A stretch of 64,000 nt of DNA from Sinorhizobium sp. 6-70 (GCF_030124375.1 NZ_JASKLS010000001.1:414422-478421); one strand, 5' to 3'; positions 24,012 to 33,283 are shown, counted from the stretch's first letter. Notes: generated by a model from the letters alone, not told the origin. Translations and numbers: made by a program.

Positions 24012-26060
24012 ATGCTGAACGTGTCCTCGAAGGAAAACAAGGACGACCCGCTGGTGCTGTTCATGCCATCGGGCAAGCGCGGCCGCTTCCCGGTCGGCAC
24101 GCCGATCCTCGATGCCGCGCGTTCGCTCGGGGTCTATGTCGAAAGCGTGTGCGGCGGGCGCGCGACCTGCGGGCGCTGCCAGGTTTCCGTGCAGGAAGGC
24201 AATTTCGCCAAGCATAAGATCGTCTCGTCGAACGACCACATCTCGCCGATCGGGCCTAAGGAACAACGCTATGCCACCGTACGCGAACTGCCGGACGGCC
24301 GCCGTCTTTCCTGCTCCTCCCAGATCCTCGGCGATCTCGTCATCGACGTGCCGCAGGACACCGTCATCAATGCGCAGGTTGTGCGCAAGGCCGCGACCGA
24401 CCGTGTGATCGAGCGCAATGCCGCCGTACAGATGTGCTATGTCGAGGTAGACGAGCCGGACATGCACAAGCCGCTCGGCGATCTCGACCGGATGAAGGCA
24501 GTTCTGGAGAAGGACTGGGGCTGGAAAGATCTGCTGATCGCGCCGCACCTGATCCCGCAGGTGCAAGGGATCCTGCGCAAGGGCAACTGGGCGGTGACGG
24601 CCGCGATCCACCGCGACATGGATTCTTCGCGTCCCTTCATCGTCGGCCTCTGGCCTGGCCTCAAGAACGAGGCTTACGGCGTCGCCTGCGATATCGGCTC
24701 GACCACGATCGCCATGCATCTGGTGTCGCTCCTCTCGGGCCGCATCGTCGCCTCCTCGGGCGCGTCGAACCCGCAGATCCGCTTTGGCGAAGATCTGATG
24801 AGCCGCGTCTCCTACGTGATGATGAACCCGGACGGCCGCGAGGCGATGACCAAGGCCGTACGCGAAGCGGTGAACGGCTTGATCGGCAAGGTCTGCACGG
24901 AGGGCGAGGTCGACCGCCACGACATCCTCGACATGGTGGTCGTCTGCAACCCGATCATGCACCACCTGTTCCTCGGCATCGATCCGACCGAACTCGGCCA
25001 GGCGCCCTTCGCGCTCGCCGTGTCCGGCGCGCTGCAATATTGGGCGCACGAGATCGACATCGAGGTCAACCGCGGTGCGAGGCTCTACATGCTCCCCTGC
25101 ATCGCCGGCCATGTCGGGGCGGACGCCGCGGGCGCCACGCTTTCCGAAGGCCCGCACCGGCAGGACAAGATGATGCTGCTCGTCGATGTCGGTACCAATG
25201 CCGAAATCGTGCTCGGCAACCGGCAGCGCGTCGTCGCCGCCTCCTCGCCAACCGGCCCGGCCTTCGAGGGTGCCGAGATTTCCTCCGGCCAGCGCGCGGC
25301 GCCCGGCGCGATCGAGCGCGTCCGCATCGACCCCGAGACGCTGGAGCCGCGCTTCCGCGTGATCGGCATCGACAAGTGGTCGGACGAGGAAGGTTTTGCC
25401 GAAGCCGCCGCCGCGGTCGGCGTCACCGGCATCTGCGGCTCGGCGATCATCGAGGTCGTCGCGGAGATGTATCTCAGCGGCATCATCTCGCAGGACGGCG
25501 TGGTCGACGGCGCCATGGCCGCGAAAAGCCCGCGCATCGTGCCGAACGGCCGCACATTCTCTTATCTCCTGCATGACGGCGAGCCCCGCATCACCGTGAC
25601 GCAGAACGACATCCGCGCGATCCAGCTCGCCAAGGCCGCACTTTATGCGGGCATCAAACTGCTCATGGAAAAGCAGGGTGTCGATCATGTCGACACCATC
25701 CGCTTCGCCGGCGCCTTCGGCTCCTTCATCGATCCGAAATACGCCATGGTCCTGGGCCTGATCCCGGATTGCGACCTCGACGAGGTGAAGGCCGTCGGCA
25801 ACGCCGCCGGCACCGGCGCACTGATGGCGCTCCTCAATCGCGGCCACCGCCGCGAGATCGAGGAAACGGTGAGGAAAATCGAGAAGATAGAGACGGCTCT
25901 TGAATCGAAATTTCAGGAGCATTTCGTCAACGCCATGGCGATGCCGAACAAGGTCGACGCTTTCCCCAAGCTCTCCGAGGTGGTCACGCTTCCGGAGCGG
26001 AAGGTGATGGCCGATGATGGTGAAGGTGGCGGCCGCAGGAGGCGCCGCGGCCGGGAATAG
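24012..26060 (+). CDS. Corrinoid-activating ferredoxin/ASKHA protein (RamA-like)
   Basis: 682 aa. The N-terminal 2Fe-2S plant-type ferredoxin domain (residues 12-115) has Cys47, Cys53, Cys56 and Cys101. A linker (115-220) leads to a C-terminal ASKHA/DUF4445 ATPase domain (about 225-640) with ACDIGSTTIAMHL, LVDVGTNAEIVLGN and GPAFEGAEI. Such proteins reduce the accidentally oxidised Co(II) corrinoid to Co(I) at the cost of ATP. The tail is GGGRRRRRGRE after an acidic DDGEG. It ends the operon, with a bidirectional hairpin after it. It is larger than archaeal RamA in architecture and uses 2Fe-2S and not 4Fe-4S. Confidence 0.9.
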   Translation: MLNVSSKENKDDPLVLFMPSGKRGRFPVGTPILDAARSLGVYVESVCGGRATCGRCQVSVQEGNFAKHKIVSSNDHISPIGPKEQRYATVRELPDGRRLSCSSQILGDLVIDVPQDTVINAQVVRKAATDRVIERNAAVQMCYVEVDEPDMHKPLGDLDRMKAVLEKDWGWKDLLIAPHLIPQVQGILRKGNWAVTAAIHRDMDSSRPFIVGLWPGLKNEAYGVACDIGSTTIAMHLVSLLSGRIVASSGASNPQIRFGEDLMSRVSYVMMNPDGREAMTKAVREAVNGLIGKVCTEGEVDRHDILDMVVVCNPIMHHLFLGIDPTELGQAPFALAVSGALQYWAHEIDIEVNRGARLYMLPCIAGHVGADAAGATLSEGPHRQDKMMLLVDVGTNAEIVLGNRQRVVAASSPTGPAFEGAEISSGQRAAPGAIERVRIDPETLEPRFRVIGIDKWSDEEGFAEAAAAVGVTGICGSAIIEVVAEMYLSGIISQDGVVDGAMAAKSPRIVPNGRTFSYLLHDGEPRITVTQNDIRAIQLAKAALYAGIKLLMEKQGVDHVDTIRFAGAFGSFIDPKYAMVLGLIPDCDLDEVKAVGNAAGTGALMALLNRGHRREIEETVRKIEKIETALESKFQEHFVNAMAMPNKVDAFPKLSEVVTLPERKVMADDGEGGGRRRRRGRE

Positions 26061-26091
26061 GCACGCTCGCCTTTCCCTCGCTGCCGCTGCC

Positions 26092-26118
26092 GTGCCGCTT
26101 TGAGCCTCAAAGCGGCAC
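26092..26118. terminator. Bidirectional hairpin between convergent genes
   Basis: Perfect inverted repeat GTGCCGCTTTGAG / CTCAAAGCGGCAC separated by one base. It overlaps the last codons of the AsnC-type gene and follows the ASKHA gene stop. No long T-run. Confidence 0.6.
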
Positions 26119-26616
26119 CGTCAGCCCCACCTTGACGCGATCCATGGCGACGAAGGTGCGGAATTTCTTGACATTGTTGTTGCCGAAAAAGAGGCGTCGC
26201 GTCAGCGCCTCGTAGTCGGCCATGGTCGCTGCGACGATGACCAGGATGAAATCCGCCTCGCCGGTGACGTAATAGCATTGCTGCACTTCGGGGGCCGCCG
26301 AAAACTCCGCCTTTGCCGCATCGATCAGCGCGGCCGTTTCGCTGATCACCTCGACCTCGACGAAGATCGTGATCGGCCGGCCGACCTTGGCCGGATCGAC
26401 GATGGCGCAATTGGCCGCGATGACGCCCGCCTCCTCCATGCGCTTGATCCGCCGCTGCACCGCCGGCGCCGAGAGATTGACCGCCTCGCCGATCGTGCGC
26501 TGGGGCGTGGCATTGTCTTTCTGGAGGATCTTCAGGATCGCCAGGTCGAAGTCATCGAGAGCGATTTCGGGAGTGGTTCTTGCCAACTTAAGAAGCCTCG
26601 TGAAACAAACTTGCAT
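26107..26616 (-). CDS. Lrp/AsnC family transcriptional regulator
   Basis: 169 aa from the ATG at 26616. An N-terminal helix-turn-helix (LDDFDLAILKILQKDNATPQ..., about 23-70) is followed by a RAM ligand-binding domain (about 85-165, with VTGEADFILVIV). A TTG at 26586, 9 bases after GAGG, would start the protein MARTTPEIALDDFD and gives the usual family length of about 159 aa; it may be the true start. The gene is divergent from the diaminopropionate ammonia-lyase operon at 26746, its likely target. Confidence 0.88.
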   Translation of the reverse strand: MQVCFTRLLKLARTTPEIALDDFDLAILKILQKDNATPQRTIGEAVNLSAPAVQRRIKRMEEAGVIAANCAIVDPAKVGRPITIFVEVEVISETAALIDAAKAEFSAAPEVQQCYYVTGEADFILVIVAATMADYEALTRRLFFGNNNVKKFRTFVAMDRVKVGLTVPL

Positions 26617-26745
26617 TTCGAGGCCTGGAATACAGCGCAATTTTCGCGCTTCGTGCAATATATATTCGCCGACATAAGAGTTTGAAACCCGGATGCGGGC
26701 CGAAAACCCTGCACCCTTTCCTCACCCGCTTGAACGAGGACGGCC

Positions 26746-27960
26746 ATGTTTCTTCTGAATACCCATCCCGACCACAACAGCCCGCTCGACCCCGTCGATG
26801 TGGAAACGCTTGGAGAAGGCGCGGCCGATACGGTCGAGCGCTTCCTCGCCCATCGCGCCAATCATGCCGAGACGCCGCTGCATGCGCTGCCGGCGCTCGC
26901 CGGCGAACTTGGCGTCGGCGCGGTCCATGTCAAGGATGAGGGCCATCGGCTCGGTCTCGGCAGCTTCAAGGCGCTCGGTGGCGCCTATGCGGTGATCCGG
27001 CTGGTGCTGGAAGAGGCGGAACGGCGCCTTGGGCGGCCGATCGATATCGCCGAACTGCATTCGCCGGAGGTCAAGACCGTGGCGGCGACGATGACCTTCG
27101 CCTGCGCGACCGACGGCAATCATGGCCGCTCGGTGGCACAAGGGGCCGAGCTCGTTGGCGCGAAGGCTGTGATCTTCGTTCACGGCGGCGTCAGCGAGAA
27201 CCGCGTGGCGGCGATCGCCCGCTTCGGCGCCGAGATGGTCCGCGTCGAAGGCACCTATGACGATACCGTTGCCGAAGCGGCGCGGGTTGCGACCGAGAAC
27301 CGCTGGACGATCGTCTCCGATACGTCCTGGGCAGGCTACGAGCGCATTCCTGGCCTGGTGATGCAGGGCTACACGGCAATGGTCCGGGAGGCGCTGCGCC
27401 GGCTGCCAGAGCCGCCGACGCATGTCTTCGTACAGGCGGGCGTCGGTGGCGTCGCCGCGGCCGTCAGCGGTCATCTCGCGCTGGCATTCGGCGACAGGCG
27501 GCCGATCTTCACCGTCGTCGACCCGGTGCGCGCCGCCTGCATCTTCGAGACGGCGCGTGCCGGGCATCCCGTCAAGATCGCCCACGGAGAGCCGACGGTG
27601 ATGGCCATGCTCGAATGCTACGATCCCTCACTTGTCGCCTGGCGGGTGCTCAAGCATGTCGCCGATGTCTTCATGACCGTCGACGAGCAGCACGCCATCC
27701 AAGCGATGAACCGGCTGGCGCGCCCATCCGGCAACGATCCGGCGATCGTCGCCGGAGAAAGCGGCGGCGCGGGGCTCGCTGGCCTCCTCCGGGCGGCGAT
27801 CACCCCCGCCATCAGGACGGCGGTCGGCCTCGATGAAACCTCTCGCGTCCTGCTGTTCAACACCGAGGGCGCCACTGACTCGGCGCGCTATGCCGAGCTT
27901 GTCGGCATGAGCCCGGCGGAGGTCATCGGTCGGCGGCAGGTCCAGGGAGAAACGGCATGA
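26746..27960 (+). CDS. Diaminopropionate ammonia-lyase
   Basis: 404-aa PLP enzyme (fold type II, YgeX/DpaL-like). It splits 2,3-diaminopropionate into pyruvate and ammonia. Lys75 in GLGSFKALGG is the Schiff-base residue; TFACATDGNHGRS and VQAGVGG bind the cofactor phosphate. ESGGAGLAGL and FNTEGATDSA near the C-terminus are typical. The gene overlaps the next gene by ATGA, and the AsnC-type regulator is divergent. Diaminopropionate occurs in plant toxins and antibiotics, so a rhizosphere catabolic role is plausible. Confidence 0.85.
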   Translation: MFLLNTHPDHNSPLDPVDVETLGEGAADTVERFLAHRANHAETPLHALPALAGELGVGAVHVKDEGHRLGLGSFKALGGAYAVIRLVLEEAERRLGRPIDIAELHSPEVKTVAATMTFACATDGNHGRSVAQGAELVGAKAVIFVHGGVSENRVAAIARFGAEMVRVEGTYDDTVAEAARVATENRWTIVSDTSWAGYERIPGLVMQGYTAMVREALRRLPEPPTHVFVQAGVGGVAAAVSGHLALAFGDRRPIFTVVDPVRAACIFETARAGHPVKIAHGEPTVMAMLECYDPSLVAWRVLKHVADVFMTVDEQHAIQAMNRLARPSGNDPAIVAGESGGAGLAGLLRAAITPAIRTAVGLDETSRVLLFNTEGATDSARYAELVGMSPAEVIGRRQVQGETA

Positions 27961-29192
27961 GCGCCGTTTCGATCAATGCGGACCGGCTGCTCAGCCGCAT
28001 CCGCACCCTCGGCGAAATCGGTCGCGATAGCGATGGCAGATTGACCCGGCTCGCAGCCTCGGAGGCGGATAAGGCGGGCCGGGATCGGCTTGTTCGGTGG
28101 CTCCGTGAGGCGGATCTCGAGATCGTCGTCGACCGGATCGGCAATATCTTCGGCATCTGGCGCGACGCCGGCAATGCCGAGCATGCGCCCGTCCTCATCG
28201 GCTCGCATATCGACAGCGTCATCGACGCCGGCATTTACGACGGCTGCTACGGGGTGCTTTCCGGGCTGGAGGTGATCCAGACGCTGAGGGAGGCCGGTAC
28301 CGCCCCCGCCCACCCGATTGCCGTCGCCGCCTTCACCAATGAGGAAGGCGTGCGCTATGCCCCCGATATGATGGGGTCGCTCGTCTATGCCGGCGGGCTT
28401 TCGGTCGACGAGGCGCTTGCGACGATCGGCACGGACGGCAGCGTGCTTGGCGAGGAATTGCGCCGCATCGGCTATGCCGGCACGGATGGGCCGGGCTTTG
28501 CGAAGCCGCATGCCTATGTCGAACTCCATGTCGAACAAGGCCCGGTCTTGGAGCGCGAAGGCGTGCCGATCGGAGCTGTCGAGAACCTGCAAGGCATTTC
28601 CTGGCAGCGGGTCACCATCGAGGGCGTCGCCAATCACGCCGGCACGACGCCGATGTCGATGCGGAGCGATGCCGGCCACGCGGCCGCCCGCGTGATCGTC
28701 TTCCTGCACGATCGCGCAATGACCTCCAATACACCGACCGTCGCCACCGTCGGCTGTATCGCCTTCGAGCCGAATGCCATCAACGTGATCCCGTCACGTG
28801 CCACGTTCACCGTCGACCTGCGCGATCCTGATGCCGAACGGCTAAGAGCCGAGGAGGCCGCGCTCGCCAGCTATCTCCACGACCTCGCGGCGGCCGAGGA
28901 CATGGCGATTGCAACGGAGCGCCTGGCGCGGTTTGAGCCTGTGACCTTCAATGCAAGGATCGTCGGCCTCATCGAGGAGGCAGCCCGCATGCGCGGCCTC
29001 ACCTCGAAGCGAATGACCTCCGGTGCCGGCCATGACGCACAGATGATCGCGCGGTTCGCGCCGGCCGCGATGATCTTCGTGCCAAGCGTCGGCGGCATCA
29101 GCCACAACCCGCGCGAATATACGGCCGACGGCGATCTTGTCGCCGGCGCCAATGTCCTGCTCGATGTCGTCCAGCGCCTTGCCGCAGACTGA
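27957..29192 (+). CDS. Zn-dependent amidase/carbamoylase (M20, hydantoinase/carbamoylase family)
   Basis: 411 aa. Metal and substrate motifs: IGSHIDSVIDAG, FTNEEGVRYAPDMMGS, ELHVEQGPVLE, GVANHAGTTPMSMR and SGAGHDAQM. These identify the N-carbamoyl-L-amino acid hydrolase / allantoate amidohydrolase / beta-ureidopropionase group; which of these substrates it uses cannot be read here. It is translationally coupled to the ammonia-lyase through ATGA. It would free amino groups of acylated or carbamoylated diamino acids before lyase action (inference). Confidence 0.85.
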   Translation: MSAVSINADRLLSRIRTLGEIGRDSDGRLTRLAASEADKAGRDRLVRWLREADLEIVVDRIGNIFGIWRDAGNAEHAPVLIGSHIDSVIDAGIYDGCYGVLSGLEVIQTLREAGTAPAHPIAVAAFTNEEGVRYAPDMMGSLVYAGGLSVDEALATIGTDGSVLGEELRRIGYAGTDGPGFAKPHAYVELHVEQGPVLEREGVPIGAVENLQGISWQRVTIEGVANHAGTTPMSMRSDAGHAAARVIVFLHDRAMTSNTPTVATVGCIAFEPNAINVIPSRATFTVDLRDPDAERLRAEEAALASYLHDLAAAEDMAIATERLARFEPVTFNARIVGLIEEAARMRGLTSKRMTSGAGHDAQMIARFAPAAMIFVPSVGGISHNPREYTADGDLVAGANVLLDVVQRLAAD

Positions 29193-29203
29193 GGAGAGTT
29201 CCA

Positions 29204-30358
29204 ATGACCGATCTTGAGATGCTCGAAAGGCAGATGACGGAATGGCGGCGCGATCTTCACGCCCATCCCGAATTTGGTTTCGAGGAAAAGCGGACCTCCG
29301 CCTTCGTCGCGGCGAAGCTGAGGGAGTTCGGGCTTGATGTTGCCGAAGGCGTCGGCGGCACCGGCGTCGTCGGTACGCTGAAACGCGGCAACGGCAACCG
29401 AGCCATTGCGCTTCGCGCCGATATGGACGCGCTGCGCATTCCGGAACAGGGCGCGGTCGAGTATCGCTCGCAAAACCCGGGCGTGATGCATGCCTGCGGC
29501 CACGACGGCCACACGACCATGCTCCTCGGCGCCGCAAAGCTGCTCGCCGCAGACGGCGGTTTCGATGGCACCGTGCGCTTCGTCTTCCAGCCGGCGGAGG
29601 AATGGGGCAAGGGCGCGCTCGCCATGCTCAACGATAGCCTGATGGAGCGATTTCCCTTCGAGGAAATCTACGGGCTGCACAACATGCCGGGGCTTCCGGT
29701 CGGCCATTTCGAGACCCGTGCCGGCGCCATGATGTCGGCGGAAGACAATTTCGAAATCGTGCTCAAGGGCGTCGGCGGCCATGCCGCGCGTCCGCACGCC
29801 GGCAACGAAGTGCTGGTCGCCGCCTGCGCCCTCGTCACCAACCTGCAGACGATCGTCTCGCGTCGTCTGAGCCCGGCCGATATCGGCGTCGTCTCGGTCA
29901 CCGAGCTCATCAGCGACGGCACGCGCAACGCCTTGCCCGGCCTTGCCCGCATCCTTGGCGACGCACGGAGCTTCCGCCCCGAGGTCAGTGCAGAGATCGA
30001 GAAGCAGATGCGCGTGATCGCGGAAGGCACGGCGCTGACTCACAACGTCTCCGCCGAGGTAACTTACACCCGCGAGTTCGTGCCCCTCCTCAACGATGCG
30101 GCTCTCGTCGAGGAGGCCTTCGCCGCCGCAAGGACCGTCTTCGAAACCGATGATGTCGGCACCGCCCGCGAACCGATGACTGGCTCGGAGGATTTCGCCC
30201 GCTTTCTTGAACACGTTCCCGGCTGCTTCGTCTTCCTCGGCAACGGCCACGACTCCGCGCCACTGCACAATCCGACCTACGATTTCAACGACGCCGGCCT
30301 CATTCACGGAACCCGTTTCCATGCCGCGATCGTCAGGCAGCGTCTGCCGGAGAAATAG
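29204..30358 (+). CDS. M20 family amidohydrolase (hippurate hydrolase-like)
   Basis: 384 aa. Metal ligands include the MHACGHDGHTTM block (about residues 95-106), the FQPAEE block with the catalytic Glu pair, and ADMDALRIPEQ. The family cleaves N-acyl amino acids such as hippurate, N-acetyl-diaminopimelate or IAA conjugates. It starts 11 bases after the previous stop with GAGGAGAG upstream, so it is the third gene of the operon, consistent with sequential deacylation feeding the lyase. Confidence 0.87.
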   Translation: MTDLEMLERQMTEWRRDLHAHPEFGFEEKRTSAFVAAKLREFGLDVAEGVGGTGVVGTLKRGNGNRAIALRADMDALRIPEQGAVEYRSQNPGVMHACGHDGHTTMLLGAAKLLAADGGFDGTVRFVFQPAEEWGKGALAMLNDSLMERFPFEEIYGLHNMPGLPVGHFETRAGAMMSAEDNFEIVLKGVGGHAARPHAGNEVLVAACALVTNLQTIVSRRLSPADIGVVSVTELISDGTRNALPGLARILGDARSFRPEVSAEIEKQMRVIAEGTALTHNVSAEVTYTREFVPLLNDAALVEEAFAAARTVFETDDVGTAREPMTGSEDFARFLEHVPGCFVFLGNGHDSAPLHNPTYDFNDAGLIHGTRFHAAIVRQRLPEK

Positions 30359-30392
30359 AAAGGGTAGCCATCAGCGCCGAACAAGGCCGCCG

Positions 30393-32381
30393 CTAGTTCT
30401 CCGGCATGCCCGCCTTCTTCATGCCTGCCGCCATCGTCTCGCGGAAACGGCTGACGTCACGCAGCGACGGAAGCGCGATATATTTGGCGATCGTGTAGTC
30501 GGGCTGAATGGCGAGAAACCGCTCGGCTGCCCAACGGGCGGTCTTCATGTCGTCGTTCATGGCGGCCCAGGCAGCCAGTTGACGATAGGCCCAGGTGACG
30601 TTGGGATTGCGCGTAACCACGTCCCGGGCGATTGCCACCGACTCCGAAAACCGGCCGGCGAGCGCATAGGCGGCCCCGAGCCCCATACGCATGTTGAAGA
30701 GGAAGGGATCGAGCGGGCTCAGTCGTATCGCTCGCTCGAACCGCTCCTGCGCGTCGGCAGCCTCGTCCTGGTAGATCCCAACCCAGCCGTAACGCGTCCA
30801 GGCCCAGGCATTGTTCGGATCGAGCGCCAGTGCGCTCTCGATGAATGCTGCAGCCCTTTGCTGATCGCCAGAGAGGCTGGCCGCCGCTCCGCACGCGGTC
30901 AGCGCCGTCGGGTCGTCCTCGATGAGGCCGGATGCCCGATCGACGGCATCAAGCGTCGCCTGCAACTCGGCGGCCTGATCGGGCGACCAGAGATAGGTGA
31001 TGTTCAGCGCGTGGCACCAGGCAAGCAGCGCATGCGCGCGACCATATTTCGGGTCGAGTTGCAACGCTTGCTGAAGCGTCTTCATCGCCTCCGCAATTGC
31101 CACGGCGTTCTGGCCCCAGAGCTTCGGGAAGGCGCGCATCACCAGATCGTAGGCTCTGAGGTTTGCGGGCGGCTTGCACGTCGCGGATTCGATCTCCGCG
31201 TGACGGACGGCTGGATGAATAGCGCCGGCGACCTGGGCTGCGATCCGGTCCTGGAACTCGAACAGATCCGCGCTCACCCCTTCGTAGCGATCCGACCACA
31301 ATTGCTTGCGCGACTCCGCGTCGACCAGTTGCACGGAGATCCGCAGACGATCGCCACCGCGCCGAACCGTGCCCTCGACCACATAGGAAACGCCGAGTTC
31401 GGCTCCCACCTCGCGCACATCGATGAAGCGGCCCTTGTATGTAAAGGCCGACTGGCGGGCGATCACGAAGAAATCCCGAACGCGCGACAGCGCTGCCGTG
31501 ATTTCCTCGACGACGCCATCGACGAAATAATCGTCCTCTTCGCTGCTCAGATTATCGAACGGCATGACGACGACGGAGGGCTGCTCCCTTTCGCGTGGCA
31601 CCGCGGCAGGGGTGTCGTTTTTCACGGCCGCACCGGGTGACGCTTGCGGCGGCGCTTCCGGGGGCGTTTCGATCAATGCCCGCGTTGCTGCCTCCGGTTC
31701 GACGCCGAGTTCCCGCTGTAGCGCCTCGCGGCAGAGGAGATATTGCCGCATGGCGGCATTCGCCTGCCCGCGATGCTGATAGATGCGGATCATGGCACGG
31801 TGTGCTTCCTCGGCGGCGGGCTCGGAGGCCAGCAGCTGCTCGGCCAGGCGTTCGCAGGCCTGCACGCCCGCCGTATCGCCGTTTGCCCCCAGGTCACGGC
31901 TCAACCGATCAACGAGTTGCAGCGCCTTCTGCCAGTAGTTGCTGCGGTGCGGTTGAAACCATTGTTCGAGCTCGTCGGGAATCGAGATCTCCGAGAGGAG
32001 ATCGCCGCGGTAAAGCCCGGCCGCAGCCGCAAGGTTACCCATCCCGCCCTCCTCGATCAGGTGATCGAAGACCCAAAGGTCTGCCTCGCCGGAGCCGGCG
32101 GCAAGGCTGACGGTCTCAAGGTCGGCCTCGATCTCGATCGCTGCGCTATTGCCCTCGGGGAAGGCGCGCCGGATATCCACGAGCGTCTGACGCAGGCTGT
32201 TGCGCGCCTGCGCCTCGCCACGGCCCGGCCAGAAGCCATCGGCCAGCAAGCCCCTTCGCACGCCGCGACGCCCCGCCAGCACCAGGGCGGCAAAAACGAG
32301 CGCGGTCTTGCGCGTCGTGAACCGGACCGGTTCATCGGACGGCGAAACGACAGTGAGCTCCCCCAGCAACCGAATGCGCAT
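30393..32381 (-). CDS. BTAD-domain regulator with TolB/FlgO-like and TPR regions
   Basis: 662 aa. N-terminal winged-helix plus bacterial transcriptional activator domain (residues 1-250: MRIRLLGELTVVSP, LLADGFWPGRGEAQARNSLR), then a disordered Pro/Ala linker, a TolB-N-like region (VVVMPFDNLSSEEDDYFVDG, about 268-390) and tetratricopeptide repeats to the end. Similar proteins are predicted SARP-like regulators. The ATG at 32381 is preferred, with GGAG 7 bases upstream. A second protein of the same layout is at 36500. Targets unknown. Confidence 0.82.
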   Translation of the reverse strand: MRIRLLGELTVVSPSDEPVRFTTRKTALVFAALVLAGRRGVRRGLLADGFWPGRGEAQARNSLRQTLVDIRRAFPEGNSAAIEIEADLETVSLAAGSGEADLWVFDHLIEEGGMGNLAAAAGLYRGDLLSEISIPDELEQWFQPHRSNYWQKALQLVDRLSRDLGANGDTAGVQACERLAEQLLASEPAAEEAHRAMIRIYQHRGQANAAMRQYLLCREALQRELGVEPEAATRALIETPPEAPPQASPGAAVKNDTPAAVPREREQPSVVVMPFDNLSSEEDDYFVDGVVEEITAALSRVRDFFVIARQSAFTYKGRFIDVREVGAELGVSYVVEGTVRRGGDRLRISVQLVDAESRKQLWSDRYEGVSADLFEFQDRIAAQVAGAIHPAVRHAEIESATCKPPANLRAYDLVMRAFPKLWGQNAVAIAEAMKTLQQALQLDPKYGRAHALLAWCHALNITYLWSPDQAAELQATLDAVDRASGLIEDDPTALTACGAAASLSGDQQRAAAFIESALALDPNNAWAWTRYGWVGIYQDEAADAQERFERAIRLSPLDPFLFNMRMGLGAAYALAGRFSESVAIARDVVTRNPNVTWAYRQLAAWAAMNDDMKTARWAAERFLAIQPDYTIAKYIALPSLRDVSRFRETMAAGMKKAGMPEN

Positions 32382-32551
32382 GCGCAGGCTCCACTTCACA
32401 AAATGCGAGCCACGTTAGCATCGACTGCGTTCGATTTAACGCAGATTTAGCGCTCGTCCCCTCGGCCTCACCTGCTTTTCACACCCGCCTGAACAGTGGC
32501 AAAACGCGGCCATGGCAAAGTCCCTCCATCAGTTCGAAGATGGAGACCGAG

Positions 32552-32803
32552 ATGGCAACCGCAGGATATCACTCCGGATACGCAACCCACACCGGCGATA
32601 TCGTCCACGCGCTCGCAGAGCGGCTTGCAAATATTGCGGCCGGTTTTGCGATGCAGCACCGGCACGCGCAGACACTGAAGGCACTCGAAAGCCTCAGCAG
32701 TGACGAGTTGGAAGACATCGGCTATCCGGCAAGCGCACGTGAAGCAAAACCCGCACTCGAAATCGCGGCGGGCCTGATGACCACCTTGATGTCCATGCGG
32801 TGA
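32552..32803 (+). CDS. DUF1127-like small protein
   Basis: 83 aa from the ATG at 32552, which has GGAG at proper spacing. The C-terminal half, TLKALESLSSDELEDIGYP, is the DUF1127 core (a short basic/amphipathic helix then LxxLSDxxLxDIGL). DUF1127 proteins in rhizobia have been linked to regulation of stress and phosphate/carbon responses, partly through RNA binding. It is divergent from the BTAD regulator at 32381. Confidence 0.65.
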   Translation: MATAGYHSGYATHTGDIVHALAERLANIAAGFAMQHRHAQTLKALESLSSDELEDIGYPASAREAKPALEIAAGLMTTLMSMR

Positions 32804-32821
32804 GTTGGGCGCAGGCGAGAC

Positions 32822-33283
32822 TTACGCCACCTTGGCGGCATAGGAGGCCAGCAATCCGCCCCAGCCGGAATCGAGCATGCCGCTCGCATCCTGCGCCTTG
32901 GCGCCGTAATTGGCGAGCTGGCGATGTTCGAGGACGACCGTCGTCTCATTGTCGCTCTTCGCTTCGAACAGAACTTCCACCTCGGTGTGGAAGGCGGGAT
33001 CGAAGGTGAAATCGGCGTTGAGCTGCCAGGCGAAGAGGATGCGGTTCGGCCGGTCGCAGGCAATCACGCGGCCCCAGTCCCGCTCCTCGCCGGCATTGCC
33101 GACCTCGTACCACCGGCCGCCGGCGACAGCCTCGACGACAACCGTCTTCTGGCCGGATTCGGTCAGGCTGTGACCCTTGATCCACCAGCTACCCATGTCG
33201 TTGACAAAAACGTCAAAGGCCTTTTCCGCCGAGGCGCGGACGGTGACGGACTTGCGAACCGGAGTGGGCTCGATCGTGTGCAT
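32822..33283 (-). CDS. SRPBCC (AHSA1-like) domain protein
   Basis: 153 aa. A START/AHSA1 hydrophobic-pocket fold: SVTVRASAEKAFDVFVNDMGSWW, then GGRWYEV and DWGRVIACDRPNRILFAWQ, with a C-terminal helix SGWGGLLASYAA. The ATG at 33283 has the best ribosome site (GGGAGG); an ATG at 33316 is an alternative. It follows the ArsR gene on the same strand, a frequent pairing in which the ArsR repressor controls the SRPBCC protein. Ligand unknown. Confidence 0.82.
   Translation of the reverse strand: MHTIEPTPVRKSVTVRASAEKAFDVFVNDMGSWWIKGHSLTESGQKTVVVEAVAGGRWYEVGNAGEERDWGRVIACDRPNRILFAWQLNADFTFDPAFHTEVEVLFEAKSDNETTVVLEHRQLANYGAKAQDASGMLDSGWGGLLASYAAKVA

Noticed and set aside
23856..25922. 688-codon minus-strand frame opposite the ASKHA gene
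   Set aside because: The sense strand has ferredoxin and ASKHA motifs; this is its shadow.
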